64,000 nt of DNA from Arabiibacter massiliensis (GTDB lineage Bacteria; Actinomycetota; Coriobacteriia; Coriobacteriales; Eggerthellaceae), in the NCBI RefSeq assembly GCF_900169505.1, contig NZ_LT827021.1, positions 3,007,400 through 3,071,399 of the forward strand, written 5' to 3'. Positions 26,994-37,055 of the stretch are shown here, piece after piece. Each line of letters starts with the position of its first letter. Position 1 is the first letter of the stretch. The position numbers and the translations under genes were made by a program. Under the pieces are notes generated by a model. That model searched no databases. It worked only from the letters and a program-made list of their open reading frames with translations, and had not been told where the DNA came from.

Positions 26994-28344
26994 GCGACTT
27001 CCTCCTCGAGGGCGATGCCGCGGGTTGCGGCCAGGCGGGCGACGGCGGCGCGGGTGCGCTCGTTGGGCGCGGCGAGGGCGGCTTCCTGATACGCGGCGGT
27101 GATGAACAGGCGCTCGGCGTCGTCGGGCGAGATGCCGCGGCTGGCCAGGTAGAGCAGCTGTTCGGGCCGCACGTGGCCGATGGTGGCGCCGTGGTTGCCG
27201 GCTACGTCGTCCTCGTCGCAGAGGATGACGGGCACGGTGCGGTTCTCCACGCGCTCATCGGCCAAAAGCACCGTCTCCTGCTCGGAACCGAAGGAGCCCT
27301 TGCAGCCGTGCACGAGCTCGATGGTGCCGCGCAACGTCTTGGTCGAGGCGCCGGCCAGCACGCCGTTCGCGTCGAGGTTGCAGACGGTTCGGCGTCCGCG
27401 CTGGTGGGCGACGTAGTTGAAGTCGCGCTGCTGGGCGCCGTGTCCCAGGTAGCGCGTGTCCAGGTCGAGGCGCGCGTCATCGCCGCGCACGTCGGCGTCG
27501 AGCCCCGTGAAGGCGCGGCCGGCGCCGAGCACCGTGTGGCGCACCTGCACGCGGGCGCGCTCGGCCAGCACGATACCGGCGTCGTCGAGGACGGTCCACG
27601 AGTCGTCGAGCGTCTGCGTGCAGCTGACGTTCACGCGCGCGTCGGCGCCGGCGAACACGCGCAGCCGTACGCCCACGACGCCCGAGCCGGGAGCCGGCGA
27701 GTCGAGCGCGATGGCGAGCGACAGCGACGAGCCCGGGGCGGCCACGACGTCGATGGCGGCCGCGTTCACCGCGCCGTCCACGCCGCTGACGCGCACCGTG
27801 GCGCAGGTGTTCTCGCCGGGGCGCGTGGCGAAGACGAGGGGGTCGCCCGCCGCGAACTCGAGGTACTCGCGGACTTCGTCCCCCATACCGGTGGTGAAGA
27901 CGTCGGCGGCGGAGAGGTAGCGGGATTCGAAGGCCTGTTGCTGGTAGAAGGAGAGGGCCGGGGTGTCGAGGGCTTCCGTGGCCGCAGGGAGAGTTGCTGG
28001 GCTGTCAACCTGGTGCGCAGCCGGCCCGCTTTTCGTGGCTGCAGGGAGAGTTGCTTGGTCGTCAACCTGGTGCGCAGCCGATGTTGGGAGGCTTGCGGGT
28101 TCAACCGGGGAGAACCCCTGGTCGGCCGCGCATTCGGCAGGTTGCTCCCCAAACCGCTGCGCGGCCACAGAAAGGGCTTCCTCGAACGCCCCCGCCTCTC
28201 CCAGCAGCTCCTCGGCGCACTCAACCTCCACCTGCCGGGCGAACGTCAACCCAGCGGGAAGGTCGATGGCCGCGTCGTTCATGCGCAGGCGGTGCCACGT
28301 GGGGGCGGGCATGGCGTTGGCGTGTTGTATCGTGAGGGTCTCCA

Positions 28345-28345
<1 letters not shown>
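26990..28345 (-). CDS. sufD: SUF scaffold component SufD
   Basis: 451 residues. The C-terminal two thirds is the SufBD beta-helix (HGCKGSFGSEQETVLLADERVEN, DEDDVAGNHGATIGH, LYLASRGIS). The N-terminal region carries a low-complexity insert in which a 19-residue unit (AAHQVDxxATLPAAT) occurs twice because of a 57-bp tandem duplication. Overlaps sufB by one base and sufS by four. Confidence 0.92.
27977..28080. repeat. 57-bp-period tandem duplication inside sufD
   Basis: A 47-base block at 27977-28023 recurs at 28034-28080 with a few mismatches, offset 57 bases (19 codons). It encodes the doubled AAHQVD segment and keeps the reading frame. Confidence 0.85.
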
Positions 28346-29760
<1,415 letters not shown>

Positions 29761-29769
29761 GGTCGTCTC

Positions 29770-30537
29770 CTAGCGCTCGATCTGCTCGAAGCGCTCGAAG
29801 CCCTGCTCGTCGATCTCGCCGATGAGCGAGGCGTCGCCCTCGGCCACCAGGCGGCCGCGCACCATCACGTGCACGCGGTCGACGTCGAGGTGCTCCAAAA
29901 TGCGCGTGTTGTGCGTGATGATGACGAGCGCGCCGCCGGTCGCGCGCCGATACGCCTCGATGCCGCGCGACACCACGCCGAGCGCGTCCACGTCCAGGCC
30001 CGAGTCCGTCTCGTCGAGGATGGCCAGCTTCGGCTCCAGCAGCAGGAGCTGCAGCATCTCCAGCTTCTTCTTCTCGCCGCCGGAGAAGCCCACGCCCAGC
30101 TCGCGGTCGAGGTACGACTCGTCCATGTCCAGCTTCTCGGCCAGCGCGCGCACGTGCTTCTTGAACTGCTTGCCCTTGAGGCTGCCCGTGCCCTCGCGGC
30201 CGGCCATCGTGGCGCGCAGGAAGCTGGACAGCGGCACGCCGGGGATCTCCACCGGCGCCTGGAAGCTGAGGAAGAGCCCCGCGCGCGAGCGCTTGTCGGG
30301 GGAGAGCTCGGTGATGTCGCGGCCGTCGAACTCGATGGAGCCGGCGTCAACCCGGTAGGCGGCATCGCCCATGACCACGTGGCCGAGGGTCGACTTGCCC
30401 GCGCCGTTCGGGCCCATGACCACGTGGGTCTCGCCTGCGCCCACGTTAAGGTCGATGCCGTGCAGGATGGGGGTCTCGTCCACCGAGGCCGAGAGCCCGC
30501 GGAGGGAGAGGAGGGGTGCGCTCGTCTGGGATGCCAT
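29770..30537 (-). CDS. sufC: SUF ATPase SufC
   Basis: 255 residues, ABC-type ATPase: Walker A GPNGAGKST, signature FSGGEKKKLE, Walker B AILDETDSGLD. Energises the SufBCD scaffold. First gene of the operon; the promoter lies 40-70 bases upstream. Confidence 0.95.
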   Translation of the reverse strand: MASQTSAPLLSLRGLSASVDETPILHGIDLNVGAGETHVVMGPNGAGKSTLGHVVMGDAAYRVDAGSIEFDGRDITELSPDKRSRAGLFLSFQAPVEIPGVPLSSFLRATMAGREGTGSLKGKQFKKHVRALAEKLDMDESYLDRELGVGFSGGEKKKLEMLQLLLLEPKLAILDETDSGLDVDALGVVSRGIEAYRRATGGALVIITHNTRILEHLDVDRVHVMVRGRLVAEGDASLIGEIDEQGFERFEQIER

Positions 30538-30570
30538 ATTCGCGTGCCTTTCTTAATCATATAAGTTTGC

Positions 30571-30617
30571 TAGGATTAAGATACGGTGACGGCGCGGAAT
30601 GTCAAGACATAATCCTA
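30571..30617 (-). promoter_or_regulatory. suf promoter bracketed by TAGGATTA / TAATCCTA operator halves
   Basis: On the minus strand TTGACA (30605-30600), a 16-base spacer and TATCTT (30583-30578) form the suf promoter. TAGGATTA at 30571-30578 touches the -10, and its inverse TAATCCTA at 30610-30617 lies just upstream of the -35. The matched halves around the promoter are the likely site of the divergently encoded Rrf2 regulator. The plus-strand extended -10 TGCTAGAAT (30624-30632) probably serves the regulator gene. Confidence 0.65.
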
Positions 30618-30691
30618 CAAAGATGCTAGAATTTAGGCAAACAACGGCGAGCGGCGCGTTGAGTGTCAGGATTCTGGCCCAAGGGTTCATT

Positions 30692-30739
30692 TTCGCTCCA
30701 AAACACGCCTCGCGCGCTGAGGCGTGTTTTTGGAGCGAA
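30692..30739. repeat. long hairpin family member H1
   Basis: Left arm 30692-30711 pairs with 30719-30739, 20 bp with one extra T. It shares stem core AAACACGC and loop core GCGCTGA with H2 and H3. It lies in the predicted 5' untranslated region of the Rrf2 gene. Confidence 0.85.
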
Positions 30740-30794
30740 GATTGGGAGCGTGCCGCAGACGAGTTCGAGGCGTTGGCGAGGAAAGGACGGATCG

Positions 30795-31196
30795 ATGCTG
30801 ATTTCGACCAAGGGGCGGTATGCGCTCAGGCTGATGGTGCGCATCGCGCAGGAGGGCGCGGGCACGGTGTCGCTGCGCGAGGCATCGGAGGCGGAGGGCA
30901 TCTCGCTCAAGTACCTCGAGCAGCTGGCGCGCCCCCTCGTGCAGGCGGGCCTGCTGCGCAGCGTGCGCGGCAAGGGCGGCGGCTACGCGCTGGCGAAGGA
31001 CCCGGCCGACGTGCGCGCCGGCGACGTCCTGCGCGCCGTGGAGGGCACTACCGCGCCCGTGGCCTGCCTCGCGCTCGACGGCGAATCGTGCCCGCGCGCA
31101 GCCGAGTGCACCACCGTGCGTTTCTGGGCGGGTCTCGACGGCGTCATCGAGCAGTATGTCGACGGCGTGACCTTGGCCGACCTCTCCGCTTTCTAA
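30795..31196 (+). CDS. Rrf2-family Fe-S-sensing regulator of the suf operon
   Basis: 133 residues. Winged HTH at the N-terminus (LISTKGRYALRLMVRIA ... EGISLKYLEQLARPL) and three cysteines C91, C99 and C105, close to the [2Fe-2S]-binding spacing of IscR. Divergent from sufCBDSU, so it probably represses or tunes that operon according to cluster status. GAAAGGACGG precedes the ATG; the predicted leader is about 155 bases. Confidence 0.9.
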   Translation: MLISTKGRYALRLMVRIAQEGAGTVSLREASEAEGISLKYLEQLARPLVQAGLLRSVRGKGGGYALAKDPADVRAGDVLRAVEGTTAPVACLALDGESCPRAAECTTVRFWAGLDGVIEQYVDGVTLADLSAF

Positions 31197-31311
31197 CGCT
31201 CGCCTTACGCGTCCGCTACGGATCGCCCCACGATGCGCTCCCCGGACGGGGCGGCGCGCTACCAGGCCATACACTGACCGGATAGCGCATCGCACACGTC
31301 GAAGGAGTCGC

Positions 31312-32829
31312 ATGAAACGGGTTATCGTCATCGGGGCCGGCGTCGGCGGCCTCGCGGCGGCCGTCCGGCTGCAGCACGCCGGCTACGAGGTCGCCCTGTA
31401 CGAGAAGGAGCCGCAGGTGGGCGGCAAGATGAGCCGCATCTGCAAGGACGGCTTCACGTTCGACGTCGGCCCCACCATCGTCATGATGCCCGACCTGTAC
31501 CGCGAGGTGTTCGAGGTCTGCGGCCGCGACCCCGACGAGTACATCCCCCTGCAGAAGGTGGAGCCGCTCATGGACATCTCCTTCGGCCCCGACGACCGGC
31601 TGCGGCTCTCCAACGACCTGTCCGCCATCACCGCCACGGTGGAGGGCGTGAGCGAGCAGGACGCCCAGGGCTACTTCGAGTACCTCGCGCTGCTCTACAA
31701 GCGCTACCTCATCGCCAAGGACAACTTCCTGCAGCGCCCCTTCCGCAAACCGAGCGACTTCTACAACCCGAAGAGCCTGGTGGCGGGCGTGCGGCTGCAC
31801 ACGCTCGGCGACGCGTACTCGTCGGTGGCCAAGCACGTGAAGGACGACCGGCTGCGCAAGGCGCTCGCGTTCCAGACGCTCTACATCGGCATCTCGCCCT
31901 ACGAGGGGCCCTCGCTCTACATGATCATCCCCATGATCGAGCTCCTCTACGGCGTGTGGTTCATGCCGGGCGGCATGTACGCGCTGGCGCAGGGCCTCGA
32001 GCGGCTGTTCCTCGAGCTGGGCGGCGAGCTGCATCTGTCCGCGCCGGTTGATCGCATCGCCATGGAGCACGGGTTCGCGTGCGGCGTGGAGGCGGACGGC
32101 GCGCTCGACCGCGCGGACTACGTGGTGTGCGACGCCGACTTCCCCTACGCCATGAAGAACCTCGTGGACAACGACGCCGCGCGCGGGAAGTACACCGACG
32201 ACAAGATCGACTCGATGGCGTACTCGTGCTCGTGCTTCATCCTCTACCTGGGGCTGGACAAGCGCTACCCGCAGGAGGCCGTGCACTCCATCCGCTTCGC
32301 GCCCGACTTCGAGCGCAACATCGCCGACCTCTTCGAGGACGAGCGGTTCCCCGAGGATCCGTCGTTCTACTGCTACGCGCCCGGCTCGCTGGACGAGTCG
32401 CTCGCGCCCGAGGGCGGCCAGACGCTCTACGTGCTCGTACCGGTGCCGCCGCTCTCGCCGCGCGGCCCGTCGTGGGGGCCCGACGAGGTGGCCGCGCGCC
32501 GCGAGCTGGTGCTCGACCTGCTGGAGCGCGAGACGGTGTACGACGACGTGCGCGACCACATCGTGTCCGAGACCGTCTACACGCCCCTCGACTTCGCCGA
32601 GCGCTTCAACGCGGAGAACGGCGCGACGTTCGGCCTGCGGCCCACGCTGTTCCAGAGCAACTACTGGCGGCCGCACAACAAGGCGCGGAAGTGCGAGAAC
32701 CTGTACTTCTGCGGCAGCAGCACGCATCCGGGCGCGGGCGTGCCCATCGTGCTTCTGAGCGCGAAGCTGGCCGCCGACGAGCTTCTGCGCGACGACGGGC
32801 GCGCCGCCGACGTGGAGGACGTTCGATGA
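31312..32829 (+). CDS. crtI: phytoene desaturase-type FAD oxidoreductase (CrtI/CrtN family)
   Basis: 505 residues. N-terminal dinucleotide-binding GAGVGGLAAAVRL (8-20) and EKEPQVGGKMS; C-terminal CrtI signature YFCGSSTHPGAGVPIVLLSAKL. It desaturates phytoene or the C30 analogue. Overlaps the synthase gene by four bases and heads a three-gene operon. GAAGGAG precedes the ATG. CrtI versus CrtN chain length cannot be decided from sequence. Confidence 0.9.
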   Translation: MKRVIVIGAGVGGLAAAVRLQHAGYEVALYEKEPQVGGKMSRICKDGFTFDVGPTIVMMPDLYREVFEVCGRDPDEYIPLQKVEPLMDISFGPDDRLRLSNDLSAITATVEGVSEQDAQGYFEYLALLYKRYLIAKDNFLQRPFRKPSDFYNPKSLVAGVRLHTLGDAYSSVAKHVKDDRLRKALAFQTLYIGISPYEGPSLYMIIPMIELLYGVWFMPGGMYALAQGLERLFLELGGELHLSAPVDRIAMEHGFACGVEADGALDRADYVVCDADFPYAMKNLVDNDAARGKYTDDKIDSMAYSCSCFILYLGLDKRYPQEAVHSIRFAPDFERNIADLFEDERFPEDPSFYCYAPGSLDESLAPEGGQTLYVLVPVPPLSPRGPSWGPDEVAARRELVLDLLERETVYDDVRDHIVSETVYTPLDFAERFNAENGATFGLRPTLFQSNYWRPHNKARKCENLYFCGSSTHPGAGVPIVLLSAKLAADELLRDDGRAADVEDVR

Positions 32830-33707
32830 GCCCGGCGTCCGCGGCGCTCTTCGCCGAGCGGGCGGCCGACTTCGCGTGGTGCGAGTCGGTGATCGAACGC
32901 AACTCCAACAGCTTCTACCGGGCGTTCTCGCTGCTGCCCGAGCCGAAGCGCCAGGGCGTGTACGCGCTCTACGCGTTCTGCCGCACGGCCGACGACTGCG
33001 TGGACCGCGATGCGAGCGCGGCCTCCCTCGAGGCGCTGCGCGACGGGCTCGACCGCTTCCTGGCGGGCGAGGCCCCCGACGCGCCGCTGTGGCGCGCGAT
33101 GGAGGCCGTGTTCGCGACGTTCGACCTGGACGGGGGGCCCTTCTACGACATGATCGAGGGGCAGCGGCGCGACCTGGCGTTCCGCCAGCCGGCCACGATG
33201 GAGGAGCTGGAGGAGTACGGCTACTACGTGGCGGGCTCGGTGGGGCTCATGCTGCTGCCGCTCCTGCATGCGTCCGGGCCGGTGGGCGAGGGGCTGCGCG
33301 AGAGCGGCGTGGCGCTGGGCGTTGCCATGCAGCTCACGAACATCCTGCGCGACGTGGGCGAGGATTTGGCCTGCGGGCGCGTGTACCTGCCGGCGTCGGT
33401 GCTCGAGGAGGCGGGCTGCACGCTCGACGGCCTGCACGCGCATCGCGTTGACGAGGCGTTCCGGCGCGCGTGGGAGGCCGTGGCCCGGCGCTCCGAGGAG
33501 CTGTACCTCCCGATGGAGCGCGACGTGCGCGCGCTCGACGAGGACAGCCGGCTGCCCACGCTGTCGTCGCTCATGCTGTACCGCGCCATCATGGACGAGG
33601 TGCGCGCCGAAGGGTACGCCTGCTTCGAGCGGCGCTGCTCCGTGCCGAAGGGCGAGGCGCGCCGCCTGGTGGGCGCAGCCGCCGCGGCGCTGGCCGAGGG
33701 GAGGTGA
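32826..33707 (+). CDS. crtB: phytoene/squalene synthase family protein
   Basis: 293 residues. Both Asp-rich motifs are present: DDCVD (56-60) and DVGED in QLTNILRDVGED, with RVYLP following. It joins two prenyl diphosphates head to head, giving the substrate for the desaturase upstream. Translationally coupled to it. Substrate chain length (C15 or C20) is not decided. Confidence 0.9.
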   Translation: MSPASAALFAERAADFAWCESVIERNSNSFYRAFSLLPEPKRQGVYALYAFCRTADDCVDRDASAASLEALRDGLDRFLAGEAPDAPLWRAMEAVFATFDLDGGPFYDMIEGQRRDLAFRQPATMEELEEYGYYVAGSVGLMLLPLLHASGPVGEGLRESGVALGVAMQLTNILRDVGEDLACGRVYLPASVLEEAGCTLDGLHAHRVDEAFRRAWEAVARRSEELYLPMERDVRALDEDSRLPTLSSLMLYRAIMDEVRAEGYACFERRCSVPKGEARRLVGAAAAALAEGR

Positions 33708-33712
33708 GCGCT

Positions 33713-35230
33713 ATGGGGAACCTTCTGGGCGTCGCGTTCTCGGGCCTGTACGTGGGCGCGGTGCTCGCGGCGTCGAGCCTGCTCGCGCGGCGGGGCGCGT
33801 CGGCCGAGGCCACGCGCAAGCTCGTGCACATCGGGCTGGGCGGCTGGTGGGCGGTGGCGTCGTGGTTCTTCACGTCGCCGTGGTGGGCGGCGGCGCTTCC
33901 GACCCTGTTCATCGCCGTGAACTACTATGCGTACCGCAAGCAGAGGCTCTCGTTCATGGCGCGCGAGGAGGGCGAGGACACGCCGGGCACCGTGTACTAC
34001 GCGGTGTCGCTCGCCGTGCTCGCGCTGTACGCGTTCGGCGTCGGCGCGCCGTACGTGGGCGCGCTCGGGGTGTTCTGCATGGCCTTCGGCGACGGGTTCG
34101 CGGCCGTGGCGGGGAAGCGCTTCGGGCGGCGGCGCATCGCGCTCGCGGCCGGGGGCGGGAAGTCCTACGTCGGCAGCGCGGTGATGCTGGGCGCGAGCTT
34201 TCTCGCGTGCACGGCCGTGCTGCTCGCGCCGGCGCCGCTGGGGGCCGGGATGGCGGCGGGTGGCGCGCCGGCGTGGCTCGCGGCCCTCGGCATCGCGGCC
34301 GTGCTGGCCGTGGCGGCGACGCTGCTCGAGCTGTTCTCGACCGACGGGTTGGACAACCTGTTCGTGCCGCTCGGCGTGACGGCGCTCTACGTGGGGCTGT
34401 TCCTGCCGGGCGCTCCGCTCGCCTCGGTGCTGGCCGGCGTCGCGCTGAGCGGCGCGGTGGCCGTGGCGTCGCTGCGGATGCGGCTGCTCACGAAGCCGGG
34501 CGCCCTCGGGGCCGTGGCGGTGGGCGCGCTCGCCTTCGGCATCGGGGGCTGGCCGCTGTGGCTTCTGCTCATGTGGTTCTTCGGCAGCTCGAACGTGGCC
34601 GCGAAGCTCATGGCGCGCCGCGCCGCGAAGCGCGGGGGAGCGCCGGCGCGCCGGAAGCACGACGGGCCGCGCAGGCTGCGCCAGGTGCTGGCCAACGGCG
34701 TGCCGTTCCTCGCGTGCGCGCTCGCGTACGCGGTCGCGGGCAATCCGTGGCTGCTCGTCCTGGCGGCGGGCGCGCTCGCGGCCAGCACGGCCGACACGTG
34801 GGCGTCCGAGGTGGGCGTGTACAGCAGACGGCCGCCGGTGAGCATCCTCACGCGACGTCCCATGCAGCGCGGGCTCTCGGGCGGCGTGAGCCCGCTCGGG
34901 CTGGCTGCCACCGTCGCGGGTGCGGCGAGCTCGGCGCTTCTGGCCATGCTGCTGTTCCGCGCGTTCGGCTACGCCATCCCCGCCGGGCCCGAGGCGTTCC
35001 TCTTCATCGTCGCGTGCGGCGTGGCGGGCTCTCTCGTGGACAGCGTGCTCGGCGTGCTCGTTCAGGCGAAGTACCGCAGCTCGGACGCGCCCGACGCGCC
35101 CCTCGTGGAGACGCCGCCGCGCGCCGCTCGCGCCGCCCTCGTGTCCGGCTACGCCTGGGTCACCAACGACGCCGTCAACCTCATGAGCGGCCTCGCCGTG
35201 GTAGCGCTCGGCCTGCTCGTGGTGGCGTAG
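33713..35230 (+). CDS. fused prenol kinase (VTE5/dolichol-kinase-like) and DUF92 (VTE6-like) membrane protein
   Basis: 505 residues, about twelve to thirteen membrane segments. The N-terminal half (about 1-220) has the phytol/dolichol kinase pattern: EATRKLVHIGLGGWWA, then FGDGFAAVAGKRFGRRRI and STDGLDNLFVPL. The C-terminal half (about 240-505) is DUF92: GALGAVAVGALAFGIGGW, WFFGSSNVAAKLM, STADTWASEVGVYS, RGLSGGVSPLG, DSVLGVLVQAKY, NDAVNLMSG. In plants VTE5 and VTE6 phosphorylate phytol and phytyl phosphate in turn. Here both domains are in one polypeptide beside phytoene synthase, which suggests prenol salvage to a diphosphate for that enzyme. Confidence 0.8.
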   Translation: MGNLLGVAFSGLYVGAVLAASSLLARRGASAEATRKLVHIGLGGWWAVASWFFTSPWWAAALPTLFIAVNYYAYRKQRLSFMAREEGEDTPGTVYYAVSLAVLALYAFGVGAPYVGALGVFCMAFGDGFAAVAGKRFGRRRIALAAGGGKSYVGSAVMLGASFLACTAVLLAPAPLGAGMAAGGAPAWLAALGIAAVLAVAATLLELFSTDGLDNLFVPLGVTALYVGLFLPGAPLASVLAGVALSGAVAVASLRMRLLTKPGALGAVAVGALAFGIGGWPLWLLLMWFFGSSNVAAKLMARRAAKRGGAPARRKHDGPRRLRQVLANGVPFLACALAYAVAGNPWLLVLAAGALAASTADTWASEVGVYSRRPPVSILTRRPMQRGLSGGVSPLGLAATVAGAASSALLAMLLFRAFGYAIPAGPEAFLFIVACGVAGSLVDSVLGVLVQAKYRSSDAPDAPLVETPPRAARAALVSGYAWVTNDAVNLMSGLAVVALGLLVVA

Positions 35231-35245
35231 CGGCAACCGGCATGC

Positions 35246-35303
35246 GATTGTCGACCGAAACACACGCCACAGCGCTCTGATGCGTGTGTTTCGGTCGACA
35301 ATC
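35246..35303. repeat. long hairpin family member H2
   Basis: Perfect 22-bp arms at 35246-35267 and 35282-35303 around a 14-base loop containing GCGCTCTGA. Stem core AAACACACGC and loop match H1 and H3. Sixteen bases after the end of the carotenoid-type operon, where it could also act as a terminator. Confidence 0.9.
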
Positions 35304-35456
35304 GTCCCATGGCGGCGCGCATGACCGCGCGTACGCGCATTTCGTGGGACGTCGGTAACGGTTGGGTGAACTTCGCGGGGCTTCCACACGCGTTCGGTAT
35401 GTTCGGGGGCGAACGACGGCACATGATGGGCGCGGAAGGCGCGGGGAGGTTTGGCG

Positions 35457-36329
35457 ATGACGAAGGGCGGAAACGAGGCGCAGAAGAAGGGCGGGCTGTT
35501 CGACGATCTGTCGTTTGCCCAGGTGACGGCAGGTGCGTTAGCGGCGGTGACGTCGATGCTGCTGGCGTCGCAGATAGGAATCTACGGCTCGGTGATCGGC
35601 GTGGGCGTGGGCTCGGTGGTGTCGGCGGTGGCCTCGCAGCTGTACAAGAAGTTCCTGCAGCGCTCGGCCGACAAGCTGCGCGAGCTCAACCCCACCGGGG
35701 CCGTCGGGCCGAAGGCGGTGGACGGCGACGGGGCCGCGAAGACGACGGCCCTGCCCCGCGCGGCGCACGCGGACGACGCCCTCCGAAGCGGCGATTCCGC
35801 AGTGCGGCGGGCGCGCGTCGAGCGCGAGCGCAAGCGGAAGATCAAGCGCGGGGTGCTGGCCGTGTCCGTCGCGTCTGCGCTCGTCGCCGTGGCGGTGAGC
35901 GCCGTGGCGATCGACCTGGCGTCGTCGGGCCAGGGCGTGGGCGCGAAGACCGAGCCCCTCCTGCCTGCGCGCAGCCAGACGGCTTCGACCGACGCGGGGA
36001 CAGCGGGAACGCAGGCGGGCCAGGATGCGCCCGCGACGTCCGACGAGCAGCCCGATTCCGCGAAGGAGGGCGACGCGAACGCGCAGGATGCGGGCAAAGA
36101 CGCGTCGAAGGACCAGCCCGGCGCGACGACCGACCCGGGCACGGACGCCGGCTCCTCCGAACCCGCCGACCCGGACGCGGGCTCCGAATCGGAAACGAAG
36201 CCCGACTCCGGCGGCGGATCCGCCCCCGACGACCCCTCCGCGAAGCCGGACTCCGGTTCGTCGAACGACCCTTCCGCCGGCAACGGGACGGGTTCCGACT
36301 CCGGCTCGTCTTCGACATCCCCGAAGTGA
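35457..36329 (+). CDS. membrane protein with long low-complexity extracytoplasmic tail
   Basis: 290 residues. A hydrophobic segment near 20-55 (FAQVTAGALAAVTSMLLASQIGIYGSV), a basic cytoplasmic stretch (RRARVERERKRKIKR, about 120-135), a second transmembrane helix (about 137-160), then about 120 residues rich in Asp, Ser, Gly, Pro and Thr. The tail is probably cell-wall-spanning. The ATG at 35457 is chosen because GGGGAGG lies seven bases upstream; a TTG at 35451 is too close. No known family; function unknown. Confidence 0.7.
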   Translation: MTKGGNEAQKKGGLFDDLSFAQVTAGALAAVTSMLLASQIGIYGSVIGVGVGSVVSAVASQLYKKFLQRSADKLRELNPTGAVGPKAVDGDGAAKTTALPRAAHADDALRSGDSAVRRARVERERKRKIKRGVLAVSVASALVAVAVSAVAIDLASSGQGVGAKTEPLLPARSQTASTDAGTAGTQAGQDAPATSDEQPDSAKEGDANAQDAGKDASKDQPGATTDPGTDAGSSEPADPDAGSESETKPDSGGGSAPDDPSAKPDSGSSNDPSAGNGTGSDSGSSSTSPK

Positions 36330-36345
36330 GCCGTCGGCTGCGACC

Positions 36346-36957
36346 TCAGCGCCGCAGCCGCGCCGGACGTGCTTTCGCCGCGAACAGACCGTGGCGGTTG
36401 CAGAACGCGTACAGCATGCCCGGCCCCATGATGGGGAAGCGCGCCTCGGGCTCCTGCTCGGGATAGAGCTTGCGCATATGGACGCGGTCGGTGGTGACGT
36501 AGGCCATGAAGCTCACGTAATGCCGCTTGTCCATGGGGTGGTCCAGGGACACGTGGAAGTCGCCGTCGATCTGCTCCACGACCAGGCGGTGCGCGCCGCC
36601 CTCGTCTTCCTCCTCGGGCTCCAAGGCGGGCAGCAGGATGCCGCAGCAGCTGAACGCGCCCTCGCCGGCGGCGTGCACCACGTTGCCGCACACGGGGCAC
36701 ACGTAGAATTTGCCGCGCAGCATGTTGGCCGACCGGTTCGCGTTCACGGCGCATTCGCCCGACAGCAGCTCGGCCACCGAGACGCCCAGCGAGCGCGCGA
36801 GCGGCTCCACGAGCGCGATGTCGGGCAGGCCCTTGCCCGTCTCCCATTTCGAGACGGCCTTGTCGGTGACGCCGATCTCCTCGGCCAGCTCGCGCTGGGT
36901 GCAGCCCTTCTTCTCCCGCAGCGCGCGGATGGCGCCGCCGGTCACGTAGCTTGTCAT
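36346..36957 (-). CDS. HTH (XRE) - desulfoferrodoxin fusion
   Basis: 203 residues. Residues 6-65 are an XRE DNA-binding domain (CTQRELAEEIGVTDKAVSKWETG). Then a desulfoferrodoxin centre I: C87, C90, C104, C105 (YVCPVCG ... SCCG), as in rubredoxin-type class I enzymes. The rest matches superoxide reductase: H123, H140 and H146 in HPMDKRHY, then C186 and H189 in FCNRHG, which are the expected four-His one-Cys iron ligands. It may be a superoxide-sensing regulator or a superoxide reductase tied to DNA. Convergent with the upstream membrane protein. Confidence 0.8.
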   Translation of the reverse strand: MTSYVTGGAIRALREKKGCTQRELAEEIGVTDKAVSKWETGKGLPDIALVEPLARSLGVSVAELLSGECAVNANRSANMLRGKFYVCPVCGNVVHAAGEGAFSCCGILLPALEPEEEDEGGAHRLVVEQIDGDFHVSLDHPMDKRHYVSFMAYVTTDRVHMRKLYPEQEPEARFPIMGPGMLYAFCNRHGLFAAKARPARLRR

Positions 36958-37055
36958 GCGATGCTCCTTGCCGTCGTTGTCCGTGCGGTCGATTATGCCC
37001 GCGCGCCGCCGCCCCCGCAACCTACGCTCCGTGGAGGCGGGTGCTGCCACCCTTC

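Noticed and set aside
31312..35230. Carotenoid operon as clear evidence of horizontal transfer
   Set aside because: Base composition and coding style match the surroundings; unusual for the presumed family but no transfer marks in sequence.
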